Shown here: one piece after another, positions 17,299 to 26,121 of the stretch | Layout of the letters: each line of letters opens with the position of its first letter | Numbering within the stretch: position 1 is the first letter of the stretch | From: Dyella caseinilytica | GTDB taxonomy: Bacteria; Pseudomonadota; Gammaproteobacteria; Xanthomonadales; Rhodanobacteraceae | Reading direction: 5' to 3' | DNA length: 64,000 bases | NCBI RefSeq assembly: GCF_016865235.1 | Contig: NZ_CP064030.1 | Location: 372,001 to 436,000, forward strand | Notes under the pieces: generated by a model | The model's database searches: none | Told to the model about the DNA's origin: nothing | The model's input: only the letters and a program-made list of their open reading frames with translations | Program-made: the position numbers and the translations under genes

Positions 17299-18804
17299 TC
17301 AGGGCACAAACTCGTAGTAATCCACACCCAGATCCTGGAACGTCGCTTCATAAGTGCTGCCAGTGCGCGCGATCTTGAACTGATCGCTCGGCGGGCAATC
17401 CAGCTCGGCGTGCTTGCCGTCATGCAGCGCTTCGTACTGCTGCTGCGAGAGGTCGGTGGCTGCAGCCAGTGATTTGCGGAAATCGATCTTGCCCGCTGCT
17501 TCACGCCACTGCGGTACGACCTTCAGCGGGATGGCTTCGGAGGCATCGCCGCTGCCGTAGCCGATGGCGTACAGCTTGGCATGGGCCAGTTCCACGTTGT
17601 TTTCCAGCGCTTGCTCAAAGCCCGCGGCAATCCATGCCGGCAGGGCGGCGGTGTACAGGTTGCCCAGCTCCATCGCCCAATCGGTGCCGAGGTTGACGCG
17701 TTCGGCCAACAGTTTCTGGAACGCAGGGCTCTTGCGCACCACACCGGAAAGCTTGGTGGTGAGCGGATGCGGCTCCTGCGCAGCATCCGCGCCCGCGCCC
17801 AGGCGCACAAATTCACCGAACAGATCCGGCTGATTGCGGCATTCGGCGACCACGCCTTCTGCCGAGACGCCAGCTTGTTCGCACAGCGCCTGGAATTCCG
17901 CGTTCGGTTGCGGCGCACGCGCCAGTGCGCGTGCGTAGATAAAGGCCAGCGCCTGCAGCGGCATCATGTGATACGGACGATGGAAGAACAGACCGTCCGC
18001 GCCGTTGATGAAGTCGAGATCGGAAATGCCCAGGCGTTCCAGCATCGCGTCCACGGCCTGGCCGGTTTCGTCAAGGTAGGCAAAGGTGGAGTACTTGCCG
18101 CTGAAAACCGGGAAATCGTGCGCACGCTTGCTGCGCTGGCCATAGTCCTGATCGAAATGGCGGGCGAACGGCTTGCGGAAATCCGGGCCGCGGTAGTCGG
18201 AGGCACTGCCGGAATGAGCCAGATCCACTTCGAACAGTTTCGGATCGGCTTCCACCAGCATCGCCACCGCGCCGGCGCCCTGCGTCTGCTCACCGCTGGA
18301 ACCGCGTTCGTATTCGGCAATGTCGCTGCACACCACGATCGCCTGCTTGCCCTTGGCGTCGAACGCGACGTAGCGCAGCGCGCTCTTCAGCGCATACACG
18401 CCGCCGAGGCAGGCGTGCTTGAACTCAGGCACTTCAAGCTGGCGGGAAAGTCGCGGCAGGCCCAGGCGCTGCAGTTCGCGATCGACCATGCCGCGCACGA
18501 TCACGGCGCCCGCGGAGTTGTCCTTGCTGCTCTCCGTGCCCAGGGCGAGTTGGCCGACGTTGCGCGGATCGACGTTGTACTGGCGAATCAGGCGCAGCAC
18601 TGCAGTGGCTGCCATGGTGTAGGCATCTTCGTACGGAGCCGGTCGACGGAAGCTGCGACCCACGACGGCTTGCACCTTATCCCAAGAGTTGCCGGTCCAT
18701 TCGCACCAAGCCTGCAGGGGAACGCGGGGCTGGGGGACATACAGGCTCATGCCGCTCACGCCAGGGTTACGCTGCTGTGCTGCCGTATCGTTCGCTGTGT
18801 TCAA
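17299..18804 (-). CDS. Hydroxymethylglutaryl-CoA synthase family protein
   Basis: 501 aa from a TTG at 18804, which has a GAGGAA Shine-Dalgarno eight bases upstream. An ATG at 18750 (MSLYVPQPRVPLQAW) or one at 18885 are alternatives. The thiolase-fold active-site cysteine is in VPEFKHACLGGVYALKSAL (near residue 130). The catalytic His region is NGADGLFFHRPYHMM, and the C-terminal region has NLYTAALPAWIAAG and YAIGYGSGDASEAIPLKVV. Family members condense acetyl-CoA with an acyl-CoA or acyl-carrier substrate. No other mevalonate-pathway gene is nearby, so its real substrate is open. Confidence 0.82.
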   Translation of the reverse strand: MNTANDTAAQQRNPGVSGMSLYVPQPRVPLQAWCEWTGNSWDKVQAVVGRSFRRPAPYEDAYTMAATAVLRLIRQYNVDPRNVGQLALGTESSKDNSAGAVIVRGMVDRELQRLGLPRLSRQLEVPEFKHACLGGVYALKSALRYVAFDAKGKQAIVVCSDIAEYERGSSGEQTQGAGAVAMLVEADPKLFEVDLAHSGSASDYRGPDFRKPFARHFDQDYGQRSKRAHDFPVFSGKYSTFAYLDETGQAVDAMLERLGISDLDFINGADGLFFHRPYHMMPLQALAFIYARALARAPQPNAEFQALCEQAGVSAEGVVAECRNQPDLFGEFVRLGAGADAAQEPHPLTTKLSGVVRKSPAFQKLLAERVNLGTDWAMELGNLYTAALPAWIAAGFEQALENNVELAHAKLYAIGYGSGDASEAIPLKVVPQWREAAGKIDFRKSLAAATDLSQQQYEALHDGKHAELDCPPSDQFKIARTGSTYEATFQDLGVDYYEFVP

Positions 18805-19126
18805 AACCTGTGTTCCTCGGTGATTTGCGGGGGCAAAGCCGGCGCCACGATAGCCGCAGCCTGCACGCGTGAGCATGCAAGGCACATGGCCATGGGTGAG
18901 CGCGTCGTATGCGGCTTTCAGGGCCTGCTTGTGGTCACTGAAAAGCCGTCCGAACGGGGATCCATGCGGTGCGCCCTGCCGGAACTACGGGATTTTAACC
19001 CTTCTTCCCGGTGGGGGCGACTGGTCCATCTGTCACACCGAGGTGCTTGCTTTGGCAATATTTGCAGGTAGTTACGCGTGTAACTGTCAACGCGCAGAGA
19101 TGCGCCAATCACCCGGCTCCATCAAG
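18805..19126. other. 322-bp intergenic stretch, no gene supported
   Basis: This stretch holds the 5' region of the HMG-CoA synthase-like gene on the minus strand and the space beyond the alpha-glucosidase terminator. Open frames crossing it are shadows of neighbours and have no ribosome-binding site. I see no repeat or operator in it. Confidence 0.5.
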
Positions 19127-19160
19127 CAAAAGGCCGTCCTCGCAGGTGGCGAGAACGGCC
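19127..19160 (-). terminator. Rho-independent terminator of the alpha-glucosidase gene
   Basis: On the minus strand, a 12-bp stem (ggccgttctcgc / gcgaggacggcc, with G-T pairs) with a five-base loop is followed by TTTTG. It lies 32 bp beyond the stop of the GH13 gene. Confidence 0.8.
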
Positions 19161-19191
19161 GCTTTAGCGCTTCAACGGGCTTGGCTGGCGT

Positions 19192-20823
19192 TCAGTCTTG
19201 GGCGTCGATCAGTCGCGCGAACAGCACAGCATGGCCAGGCAACTGCAACGCGCCATCGACGAGGGTTCCCTGCTGCAGTCCGTGACCGGTGAGAAGCTCC
19301 GCAGTGCCGACCTCCGGCAGGTTCAGTGTCTGCGGTTGCTTACCAAGATTGAAAACCGACAGCACCTGCTCGCCCGCATGGTTGCGCACGAAAGCGAGCA
19401 CTGGCTCGGGCGTCTCCAGGAAGCGGATGTCGCCAAGGCGCAAGGCAGACTGCGTGGCGCGCCATTGCATGAACCGGCGGAAACCGTTCAGTACCGAGTC
19501 CGGATGGGCTTCCTGATAGGCGACCGCGAGCGTCTTGTGTGCCTTGTCGATCGGCAGCCAGGGCGTGACCTTGCTGAAGCCCGCAAAGGCGCTGTCGTCC
19601 CACGGCATCGGGGTGCGGCAGCCATCGCGGCCCTTGAAGTTCGGCCAGAAAGTGATGCCGTAGGGATCGCGCAGCGATTCGTAGGGCACCTCGGCTTCGG
19701 TGAGACCCAGCTCTTCGCCCTGATAGATGCAGACCGAACCGCGCAACGAGCACAGCATCGCGGTGAGCACATTCGCCAGGCGTGGCGTGGCGTTGCCGTT
19801 GCCCCAACGCGTGAGCACGCGTTCCACGTCGTGATTGGAAATGGCCCAGCACGGCCAGCCTTCATCCATCTGCGCTTCGAGTTGCTCCACCGTCTGGCGG
19901 ATGTACGCAGCACTGAATTCACTGCTGAGCAGTTCGAAGCTGTAGCCCATGTGCAGGCGATGGCCGCGCGTGTATTCGGCCATGGTAGCCAGCGAATCTT
20001 CGGAGGAAATTTCGCCGAGCGTCACTGCGGTCGGATAGCGATCAAGCAGTACACGCAGATCTTCCAGAAAGGCCAGATTTTCCGGCTGCGTGTTGTTGTA
20101 GTAGTGATACTGGAACGCGTATGGATTGTCCGGGCTGAAACCGCGACCGACGCGTTTTTCTTTCGGTTTGGGCGGATTGTCGCGCAGCTGGCGATCGTGG
20201 AAGCAGAAATTGATCGCATCCAGGCGCAGGCCATCGACGCCCTTGTCCAGCCAGAAGCGCACATTGTCGAGCACGGCTGCGCGCACATCCGGATGGTGGA
20301 AGTTGAGATCGGGTTGCGAGGCGAGAAAGTTGTGCAAGTAGTACTGACCGCGCCGCGGCTCCCATTGCCACGCCGAGCCGCCGAACAGCGACAGCCAGTT
20401 GTTCGGTGCGCTGCCATCCGGCTTGGCATCGGCCCACACATACCAATCGGCCTTGGGATTGTCGCGGCCTTCGCGGCTTTCCTTGAACCATGCGTGTTGA
20501 TCAGAGGTGTGGCTGAGCACCTGGTCGATCATCACCTTTACGCCCAGCGCATGCGCCTTGGCGAGCAGGCGGTCGAAATCGTCGACCGTGCCGAACAGCG
20601 GATCCACATCGCGATAATCGGCAATGTCGTAGCCGAAATCCGCCATCGGCGAACGGAAAAAGGGTGCGATCCAGATTGCGTCAACACCCAGGCTCGCCAC
20701 GTAATCCAGGCGCTGGATGATGCCAGGCAGATCACCCACACCATCGCCGTTGGTGTCGAGAAAACTGCGTGGATAGATCTGATAGATGACGGCGCCGCGC
20801 CACCAGAATGTTGCATCGACCAT
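19192..20823 (-). CDS. aglA: GH13 alpha-glucosidase / oligo-1,6-glucosidase
   Basis: 543 aa with no signal peptide, hence cytoplasmic. The N-terminal barrel start WWRGAVIYQIYPRSFLDTNG places it in the oligo-1,6-glucosidase/alpha-glucosidase GH13 group. Conserved regions are all present: MIDQVLSHTSDQHAWF (region I), DGLRLDAINFCFHD with the nucleophile Asp, TLGEISSEDSLA with the acid/base Glu, and AISNHDVERVLTRWG with the transition-state Asp. It would release glucose from imported maltodextrins. A LacI-type operator lies 92 bp upstream, in the region shared with the divergent TonB-receptor operon. The gene name follows common use in maltose loci. Confidence 0.93.
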   Translation of the reverse strand: MVDATFWWRGAVIYQIYPRSFLDTNGDGVGDLPGIIQRLDYVASLGVDAIWIAPFFRSPMADFGYDIADYRDVDPLFGTVDDFDRLLAKAHALGVKVMIDQVLSHTSDQHAWFKESREGRDNPKADWYVWADAKPDGSAPNNWLSLFGGSAWQWEPRRGQYYLHNFLASQPDLNFHHPDVRAAVLDNVRFWLDKGVDGLRLDAINFCFHDRQLRDNPPKPKEKRVGRGFSPDNPYAFQYHYYNNTQPENLAFLEDLRVLLDRYPTAVTLGEISSEDSLATMAEYTRGHRLHMGYSFELLSSEFSAAYIRQTVEQLEAQMDEGWPCWAISNHDVERVLTRWGNGNATPRLANVLTAMLCSLRGSVCIYQGEELGLTEAEVPYESLRDPYGITFWPNFKGRDGCRTPMPWDDSAFAGFSKVTPWLPIDKAHKTLAVAYQEAHPDSVLNGFRRFMQWRATQSALRLGDIRFLETPEPVLAFVRNHAGEQVLSVFNLGKQPQTLNLPEVGTAELLTGHGLQQGTLVDGALQLPGHAVLFARLIDAQD

Positions 20824-20914
20824 TGAAAACCCCGCCTGTGAGCGCGGGATTCCATGGCCCTGCGCTGCGAACGGTGTGCAGCTTAGCCGTTGGCCCGGCC
20901 CGGATCGCAGGGGT

Positions 20915-20930
20915 TTGCATACGTATTCAT
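20915..20930 (-). promoter_or_regulatory. LacI-type operator 1 (alpha-glucosidase promoter)
   Basis: On the minus strand this reads atgaatacgtatgcaa, centred on the palindrome tacgta. It shares 15 bases with the sites at 21108 and 28527. It lies 92 bp upstream of the GH13 alpha-glucosidase start. The probable ligand is the LacI-family protein encoded at 34964-36016. Confidence 0.75.
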
Positions 20931-21107
20931 TCGTGCTGCGGTTGCGTCATCTGTACCAGCGAGCGAAGACACCACGGAGCATCGATCACCTCGCGGTGCA
21001 TCGCCAAAGATGCGAGAATTACGCGTTTTCGTGGTTGTTTTTCGGCCTCGGGAAGGATTCCCTCTTCCGTCATGCTGCATTGCGATGCACCCCGCAAGGG
21101 GGGTGTT

Positions 21108-21123
21108 ATGAATACGTATGCAT
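21108..21123 (+). promoter_or_regulatory. LacI-type operator 2 (TonB-receptor promoter)
   Basis: The sequence atgaatacgtatgcat lies 161 bp upstream of the TonB-dependent receptor start. It is identical to the site at 28527 over at least 18 bases. The remainder of the 460-bp divergent region (20824-21283) holds no supported gene. Confidence 0.75.
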
Positions 21124-21283
21124 GATGTGTTTGCTCCGAAATGCGCGCCCTACCATCCGCTCACGCCGCCGACATGATCTGTCTGCGTGCAAGTGGCCGG
21201 TGCTCGTGTTGCGCGAAACAACAGCTGGCCACCAGCGATGAAAAAACCAGGTGACTAAAAATTTATTTGGGGGAGGGGAAAGC

Positions 21284-24181
21284 ATGACAATCAAGCGGAA
21301 TTTGCTTGCTGCGGCATTGGCATCGACAGGCCTGTGTATGGCCTTTGGCGTGTCTGCCCAGTCGGCGCCGGCAACGGCGACGCAGCAGACCGGTGCAACC
21401 AGTACAAGTACATCGACCACCACCACCAGCAACGACAACAGCGCCACCACCAGCAACCAGAAGAGCCAGCAGCAGCTTGCCAAGAATCTGGCCACGGTGA
21501 CGGTGAGCGGCTTTGCTGGCAGCGTCGAGAAGTCGATTGATTACCAGCGCTATGCCGACACCATCCAGAACGTGGTGACGGCTGCGGATATCGGCGGTCT
21601 GCCGGACCAGTCCATCGCCGACGCACTGACCCGACTGCCGGGCGTCTCGGCCGAACGCGTCTCTGGCTCGGCATCACAGATCAACTGCCGGGGCATGTCG
21701 GGCAACTTCATCGAGACTACGCTGGATGGTCGCGAGCAGCCCTCCACCAGCGGCAGCAACTACATCCAGTTCGACCAGTACCCATCTGAGCTGATCAGTC
21801 AGGCAACGGTGTACAAAACCTCGGAAGCGTCACTGATCGAGGGCGGCGTGGGTTGCACCATCGCCCTGCAGACGGCCAATCCGCTGGATAACGCCAAAGA
21901 CCAATCGCTCAACGTCGATGCACGCGGCAGCTACGACGGCCAGGCGCACGATGTGATCGGTGCAGACCCGGAGGGTTACCGCCTGAGCGTGGCCTACCAG
22001 GGCAAGTTCCTCGACAACACGCTGGGCGTGGGCCTGGGTTTTGCGCAGCTGTACCAGCCGTACGTCGCTGAGCAATACGATGGCTTGGGAGGGCAGGTCA
22101 CCTCCGTCAATGGTAAGCAGGCCTATGTCCCTGAAGGTACGGAAGTGATCCAGGAGGGCGGTGAAGAACGCCGCACGGGATATCTGTCGACCATCGTATG
22201 GCGCCCCAACGATCACTGGCAGATCACGGACGATACGTACTACTCCAAGTTCGACAACACCAAATATCAATACGGTTATGTTTCGCAGGCGTATGACAAT
22301 GGCGGTGTCGCCATCACCAACCCGGGCTTTGATGCGTACAACGGGGTGACCAGTGGCACGATAACCAGTGCGGCGCTCCCGGCTAATGCGCAATTCTCCA
22401 ACGCCACCCTGTCGGGAAACGACACCACCGACTCGAACGTATTTTCCACGGGGCTGAACGCGAAATGGAACGATGGCCCGTGGCATCTGGATATGGATGC
22501 GTCGCTGTCGCATTCGTCGAGCAATGACTACAACTTGTGGGCCGAGGCCGAACCGTTCAACGGTCTCAGCAACCCCTCCACCGCGACGCTGATGAACCAG
22601 TCCGCGACATTCGTCAACAACGGCGAGCGCATTGGTCAATTCTCGGTCGGCAATCCGGGTATTTATACCAACCCGAACGATATGGCGGTGACGTCAATAA
22701 ACGTGTCCCCCTACATCTACCGCGAGAACTACAAGGGGTTCCGTACCAGCCTGCAGTATGACTTCGACAATGACGCGATCTTCTCGGATCTGCAGGCAGG
22801 TGTGTATATCAACAATCAGAACTACACCGCCGATCGCACGTCGTGGGTGTATGGCAATAACAACTACACAACGGGCGATGCCTCGGGCGGCCAGCCGCCC
22901 TTGCCGCTCAGCAGCGGCGATACGTCGCGAGTGTGCTGGCAAGGCTCGTTTGGCGGCATGCCCTGTTTCCTGAAGATCAATACGCCGCTGGTGCTGTCGG
23001 CTTATGGCCTGAAGGCAGACCCGCAGCTTGACCTGAATCCGAATGGTCAGGCCTGGACAGGCGTGCAGAGCGGCACCGTGAACGAAAAGGTGCGCGACAT
23101 GTTCCTGCAGGCAGACATTGATACCACGCTATGGGGGCATGAACTGACCGGCAACATGGGTGTACGCGTGGCGTATACCCAGCAATCCAGCTCGGGCCTG
23201 GAAGAGGTGCCGACAGGTACCGGCGTGCCGATCACGGATGGGTTCGGCTACACATCCACCAGCTACGTGCCGCTCAATCTGGGCATGAGCTATACCAAGT
23301 GGTTGCCGTCGACGAACCTGATCTACCACTGGACCGACAACGACCAGACCCGCTTCTCGATATCCAAGGACTTGTCGCGCCCGACACTCAACTACATGCT
23401 GGCGGGTGCGGGTTCCTACGAATCGGGTAGTGGCCCGAGTGCTACGTTCAATGTCTGGGGTGGCTACAGCCCGTTGCTGCGTCCGATGACGGCGATGTCG
23501 TATGACTTGAATTACGAACACTACTTCGAGGATTCCTCCGGCTTGTTTACCGCCGGGGTGTTCGTCAAGCATCTCAATACGTATATCCAAGAGGTCTCGT
23601 ATAACCAATTCAACTTCGCCGCGGCGGGCATCACTGTGCCGACCAATCCGGCGACGGGGCAGCCCTACCTCAATGGTTCGTACGCCTCGGCTTATAACGC
23701 GCCGGGCACGATGTTGCGTGGTTTTGAAACATCGTTCCAGAAGACCCACTTCCTGCCGGGCTTCTGGTCGAACTTCGGCTTTGGTGCGAACTATGCGTTC
23801 ACCCAGAGTCCGTTCGGTACCAGCAACCCCGATGGCAGTACCACGGTGTTGTCGGCTTTCCCGGGTCTGTCGCGTAACGTGGCCAGTGCGCAGATCTTCT
23901 ACGACGACGGCAGGTTCTCCGGCAACATTACCGACACCTACCGCTCGAAGTGGGTCTCCGACTCGCAGCTCGCGGTGAATGCAGAGTTCGTGTACTACGA
24001 CTCGGAAAACGAGATCGATCTGCAAACGGCCTACAAGCTGTCGAAGAATGTGAGCGTGCTGTTCCAGATCCTGAACTTGAACAACATGCCGTCGCGGACG
24101 TATTTCGGCGTCCCGTCGAACACGGGCACGATCCAGTACTTCGGCCGCACGTTCTACGCTGGCGTCAACCTGAGTCTGTAA
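21284..24181 (+). CDS. TonB-dependent outer-membrane receptor, maltodextrin type
   Basis: 965 aa from the ATG at 21284, preceded by GGAGGGG. The signal peptide is MTIKRNLLAAALASTGLCMA (cleaved near VSA-Q). A Thr/Ser-rich linker, a TonB-box-like TVTVSG, and a plug domain (about 75-200: IGGLPDQSIADALTRLPGVS) follow. The long barrel ends in YAGVNLSL. It resembles Caulobacter/Xanthomonas TonB receptors that import oligosaccharides. Two plug positions normally Ile/Gly are Cys here (INCRGMSGNF, GGVGCTIAL). It heads the receptor-amylase-GH31 gene run, with a LacI-type operator upstream. Confidence 0.93.
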   Translation: MTIKRNLLAAALASTGLCMAFGVSAQSAPATATQQTGATSTSTSTTTTSNDNSATTSNQKSQQQLAKNLATVTVSGFAGSVEKSIDYQRYADTIQNVVTAADIGGLPDQSIADALTRLPGVSAERVSGSASQINCRGMSGNFIETTLDGREQPSTSGSNYIQFDQYPSELISQATVYKTSEASLIEGGVGCTIALQTANPLDNAKDQSLNVDARGSYDGQAHDVIGADPEGYRLSVAYQGKFLDNTLGVGLGFAQLYQPYVAEQYDGLGGQVTSVNGKQAYVPEGTEVIQEGGEERRTGYLSTIVWRPNDHWQITDDTYYSKFDNTKYQYGYVSQAYDNGGVAITNPGFDAYNGVTSGTITSAALPANAQFSNATLSGNDTTDSNVFSTGLNAKWNDGPWHLDMDASLSHSSSNDYNLWAEAEPFNGLSNPSTATLMNQSATFVNNGERIGQFSVGNPGIYTNPNDMAVTSINVSPYIYRENYKGFRTSLQYDFDNDAIFSDLQAGVYINNQNYTADRTSWVYGNNNYTTGDASGGQPPLPLSSGDTSRVCWQGSFGGMPCFLKINTPLVLSAYGLKADPQLDLNPNGQAWTGVQSGTVNEKVRDMFLQADIDTTLWGHELTGNMGVRVAYTQQSSSGLEEVPTGTGVPITDGFGYTSTSYVPLNLGMSYTKWLPSTNLIYHWTDNDQTRFSISKDLSRPTLNYMLAGAGSYESGSGPSATFNVWGGYSPLLRPMTAMSYDLNYEHYFEDSSGLFTAGVFVKHLNTYIQEVSYNQFNFAAAGITVPTNPATGQPYLNGSYASAYNAPGTMLRGFETSFQKTHFLPGFWSNFGFGANYAFTQSPFGTSNPDGSTTVLSAFPGLSRNVASAQIFYDDGRFSGNITDTYRSKWVSDSQLAVNAEFVYYDSENEIDLQTAYKLSKNVSVLFQILNLNNMPSRTYFGVPSNTGTIQYFGRTFYAGVNLSL

Positions 24182-24189
24182 ACCTAGCG

Positions 24190-24261
24190 CCTGGCATCGC
24201 CTTCTTGATGCCAGGCTTACCCCTCCCCGACCTCGCGGACGTTTGCAGGGTCGGGTTCTTT
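24190..24261 (+). terminator. Two consecutive hairpins after the TonB-receptor gene
   Basis: The first hairpin, 24190-24215, has a perfect 9-bp stem (cctggcatc / gatgccagg). The second, 24226-24261, has ccgacc / ggtcgg followed by gttctttt and could be a Rho-independent terminator. Together they may end or attenuate the receptor transcript, which would reduce expression of the amylase gene 145 bp downstream relative to the receptor. Confidence 0.6.
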
Positions 24262-24405
24262 TATCCGGATAGGCGTCGTTGCTAAGTTGCGCGATGCCGG
24301 TTGGTGGTAAGCCGCAGGCGCACCCCAACGTTGCTATCTGCATGGATTGCACTCAGGCAGCTTGGCGCAGCGCGCATACATACCCTCCATCCCCAGGAGA
24401 TCACC

Positions 24406-25977
24406 GTGCCAAGATTCCCTGCCTTTTCCCGTGCCGCGGCGATGGCCGTGGCAGCGCTGCTGCTATCTCTTCCCGTTCATGCCCGACAAGATGCATCGAC
24501 CGCGCAGCCTGCCGCGCAAGCCTCCTCCGGGGTCTACTACGAAATCTTCGTCCGTGCTTTCTACGACAGCAAGGGCAATGGTGTCGGCGACTTCAACGGC
24601 ATCACCGCCAAGCTCGATTACATCAAGTCGCTGGGCGTCAGCGGCATCTGGCTGATGCCGATCAATCCCTCGCCGAGCTACCACGGTTACGACATCACCG
24701 ATTACGAAGGCATCAATCCGCAATACGGCACGATGCAGGATTTCAAGCATCTGCTGGATGAAGCGCACAAGCGCGGCATCAAAGTGGTGATGGACATGGT
24801 GATCAATCACACCAGTGATCAGCATCCCTGGTTCAAGGCGGCCTTGAATCCGAACGACCCGCACCATGACTGGTATGTATGGGCCAAGCCGGGCAGCGAT
24901 CTGAAAGCGATCAGCGCCACCGGCGGCCCCGCCTGGCATCGCGCGCGGAATGGCGAGTACTACGTGGGCGTATTTACTAGCGCGATGCCGGATCTGAATT
25001 ACGACAACCCGGCCGTACGCAAGGAAATGATCGACGTCGGCAAGTTCTGGCTGCGCCAGGGTGTGGATGGTTTCCGCCTGGATGCCGCACAACACATTTA
25101 CGACGACCTGCGTACCGACATGGACAGTCCGGTTGCGCTGGAGAAAAACATCGCCTGGTGGACGGAATATCACCGTGGCCTGGAAGCCATCGATCCGAAC
25201 GTGTGGCTGGTCGGTGAAGTGGCGCGGCACAATCCCGATGATCTCACGCCCTACATGGGACCGTTGAACACGGTGTTCAATTTTCCCGTGGCGACGCAGT
25301 TGATCGAGAGCGTGAAACAGGAACGCAATCTTGGCATCGGCAGGGGACTGGCATACACGTATGCGGCTTATCGTGCCCATGCAGGTGGTCAGTTTGATGA
25401 TGCCCCCTTCCTGTCCAACCACGATCAGGATCGCGTGATGAGTCAGCTGGAGGGCAACATGGCCCACATGCGCCTTGCTGCCGCGTTATTGCTGACTTTG
25501 CCAGGGCATCCCTTCATTTATTACGGCGAAGAATTGGGCATGCAGGGCAGCAAGCCCGATGAGGACATCCGCGAACCGATGCGCTGGTATCGCCATGGCG
25601 ATGGCCCGGGGCTTGCGCGCTGGAAGGGCTGGAGCACCAGCGATGGTCCGGATGTTTCCGTGGAAGCGGAGCAGGCCGATCCCGATTCCTTGCTCAATCT
25701 GTATCGCAAGCTGATCGGCTGGCGCGAACAGGTAAGTGCGTTGCGTGATGGCGCGTTGCACAACATGCCGGCTGACGATCCGCATGTGCTGGCGTACACG
25801 CTGCAGGATGCGCAATCCCGCGTGCTTGTCGTGCATAACCTGTCGCGCGAGACACGCGTGGTTCCTCTTGGCGCCGATGCGCATGTCGCTACGATTCTGC
25901 TGCAGAGCAAGTCGGGTGTCGCGCTGGCTTCGGGTCAGGTCAGCTTGCCCCCTTACGCTACGGCCATCCTGCAATAA
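24406..25977 (+). CDS. Exported alpha-amylase family (GH13) enzyme
   Basis: 523 aa from a GTG at 24406 that follows CCCAGGAGA. This start gives a proper signal peptide (PRFPAFSRAAAMAVAALLLS, cleaved after VHA) and so predicts a periplasmic or outer-membrane enzyme. Catalytic regions are VVMDMVINHTSDQHPW, DGFRLDAAQHIYDD (nucleophile Asp), WLVGEVARHN (acid/base Glu) and FLSNHDQDRVMSQ (third Asp). The C-terminal beta domain ends VSLPPYATAILQ. It probably cleaves the oligosaccharides brought in by the receptor encoded just upstream. Confidence 0.93.
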   Translation: MPRFPAFSRAAAMAVAALLLSLPVHARQDASTAQPAAQASSGVYYEIFVRAFYDSKGNGVGDFNGITAKLDYIKSLGVSGIWLMPINPSPSYHGYDITDYEGINPQYGTMQDFKHLLDEAHKRGIKVVMDMVINHTSDQHPWFKAALNPNDPHHDWYVWAKPGSDLKAISATGGPAWHRARNGEYYVGVFTSAMPDLNYDNPAVRKEMIDVGKFWLRQGVDGFRLDAAQHIYDDLRTDMDSPVALEKNIAWWTEYHRGLEAIDPNVWLVGEVARHNPDDLTPYMGPLNTVFNFPVATQLIESVKQERNLGIGRGLAYTYAAYRAHAGGQFDDAPFLSNHDQDRVMSQLEGNMAHMRLAAALLLTLPGHPFIYYGEELGMQGSKPDEDIREPMRWYRHGDGPGLARWKGWSTSDGPDVSVEAEQADPDSLLNLYRKLIGWREQVSALRDGALHNMPADDPHVLAYTLQDAQSRVLVVHNLSRETRVVPLGADAHVATILLQSKSGVALASGQVSLPPYATAILQ

Positions 25978-26121
25978 GCGTGCGACGTGCACGGGTTCTG
26001 GCCGTCCATTCTCCCCAGCATCCAACAACTGCGGTTATAGTCGGGCGACCCCGCGGCCAAGCCATTGGCCGCGATCACACGTCGACGCAGTAAAGTTCCT
26101 GTATTGAAGAAGGACGTTTGG

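Noticed and set aside
17581..19071. 496-codon frame antisense to the HMG-CoA synthase-like gene
   Set aside because: It overlaps the catalytic Cys/His regions of the real gene on the other strand and runs across an intergenic region.
19198..20826. 542-codon frame antisense to the GH13 alpha-glucosidase
   Set aside because: The minus-strand product has all four GH13 regions. The plus-strand reading has no recognisable motif.
20786..21241. 151-codon frame in the divergent alpha-glucosidase/receptor promoter region
   Set aside because: It crosses two LacI operators, lacks a ribosome-binding site and has Arg/Cys-rich random composition.
23129..24352. 407-codon frame antisense to the TonB receptor
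   Set aside because: Arg/Val-rich shadow of barrel-coding sequence without a start signal.
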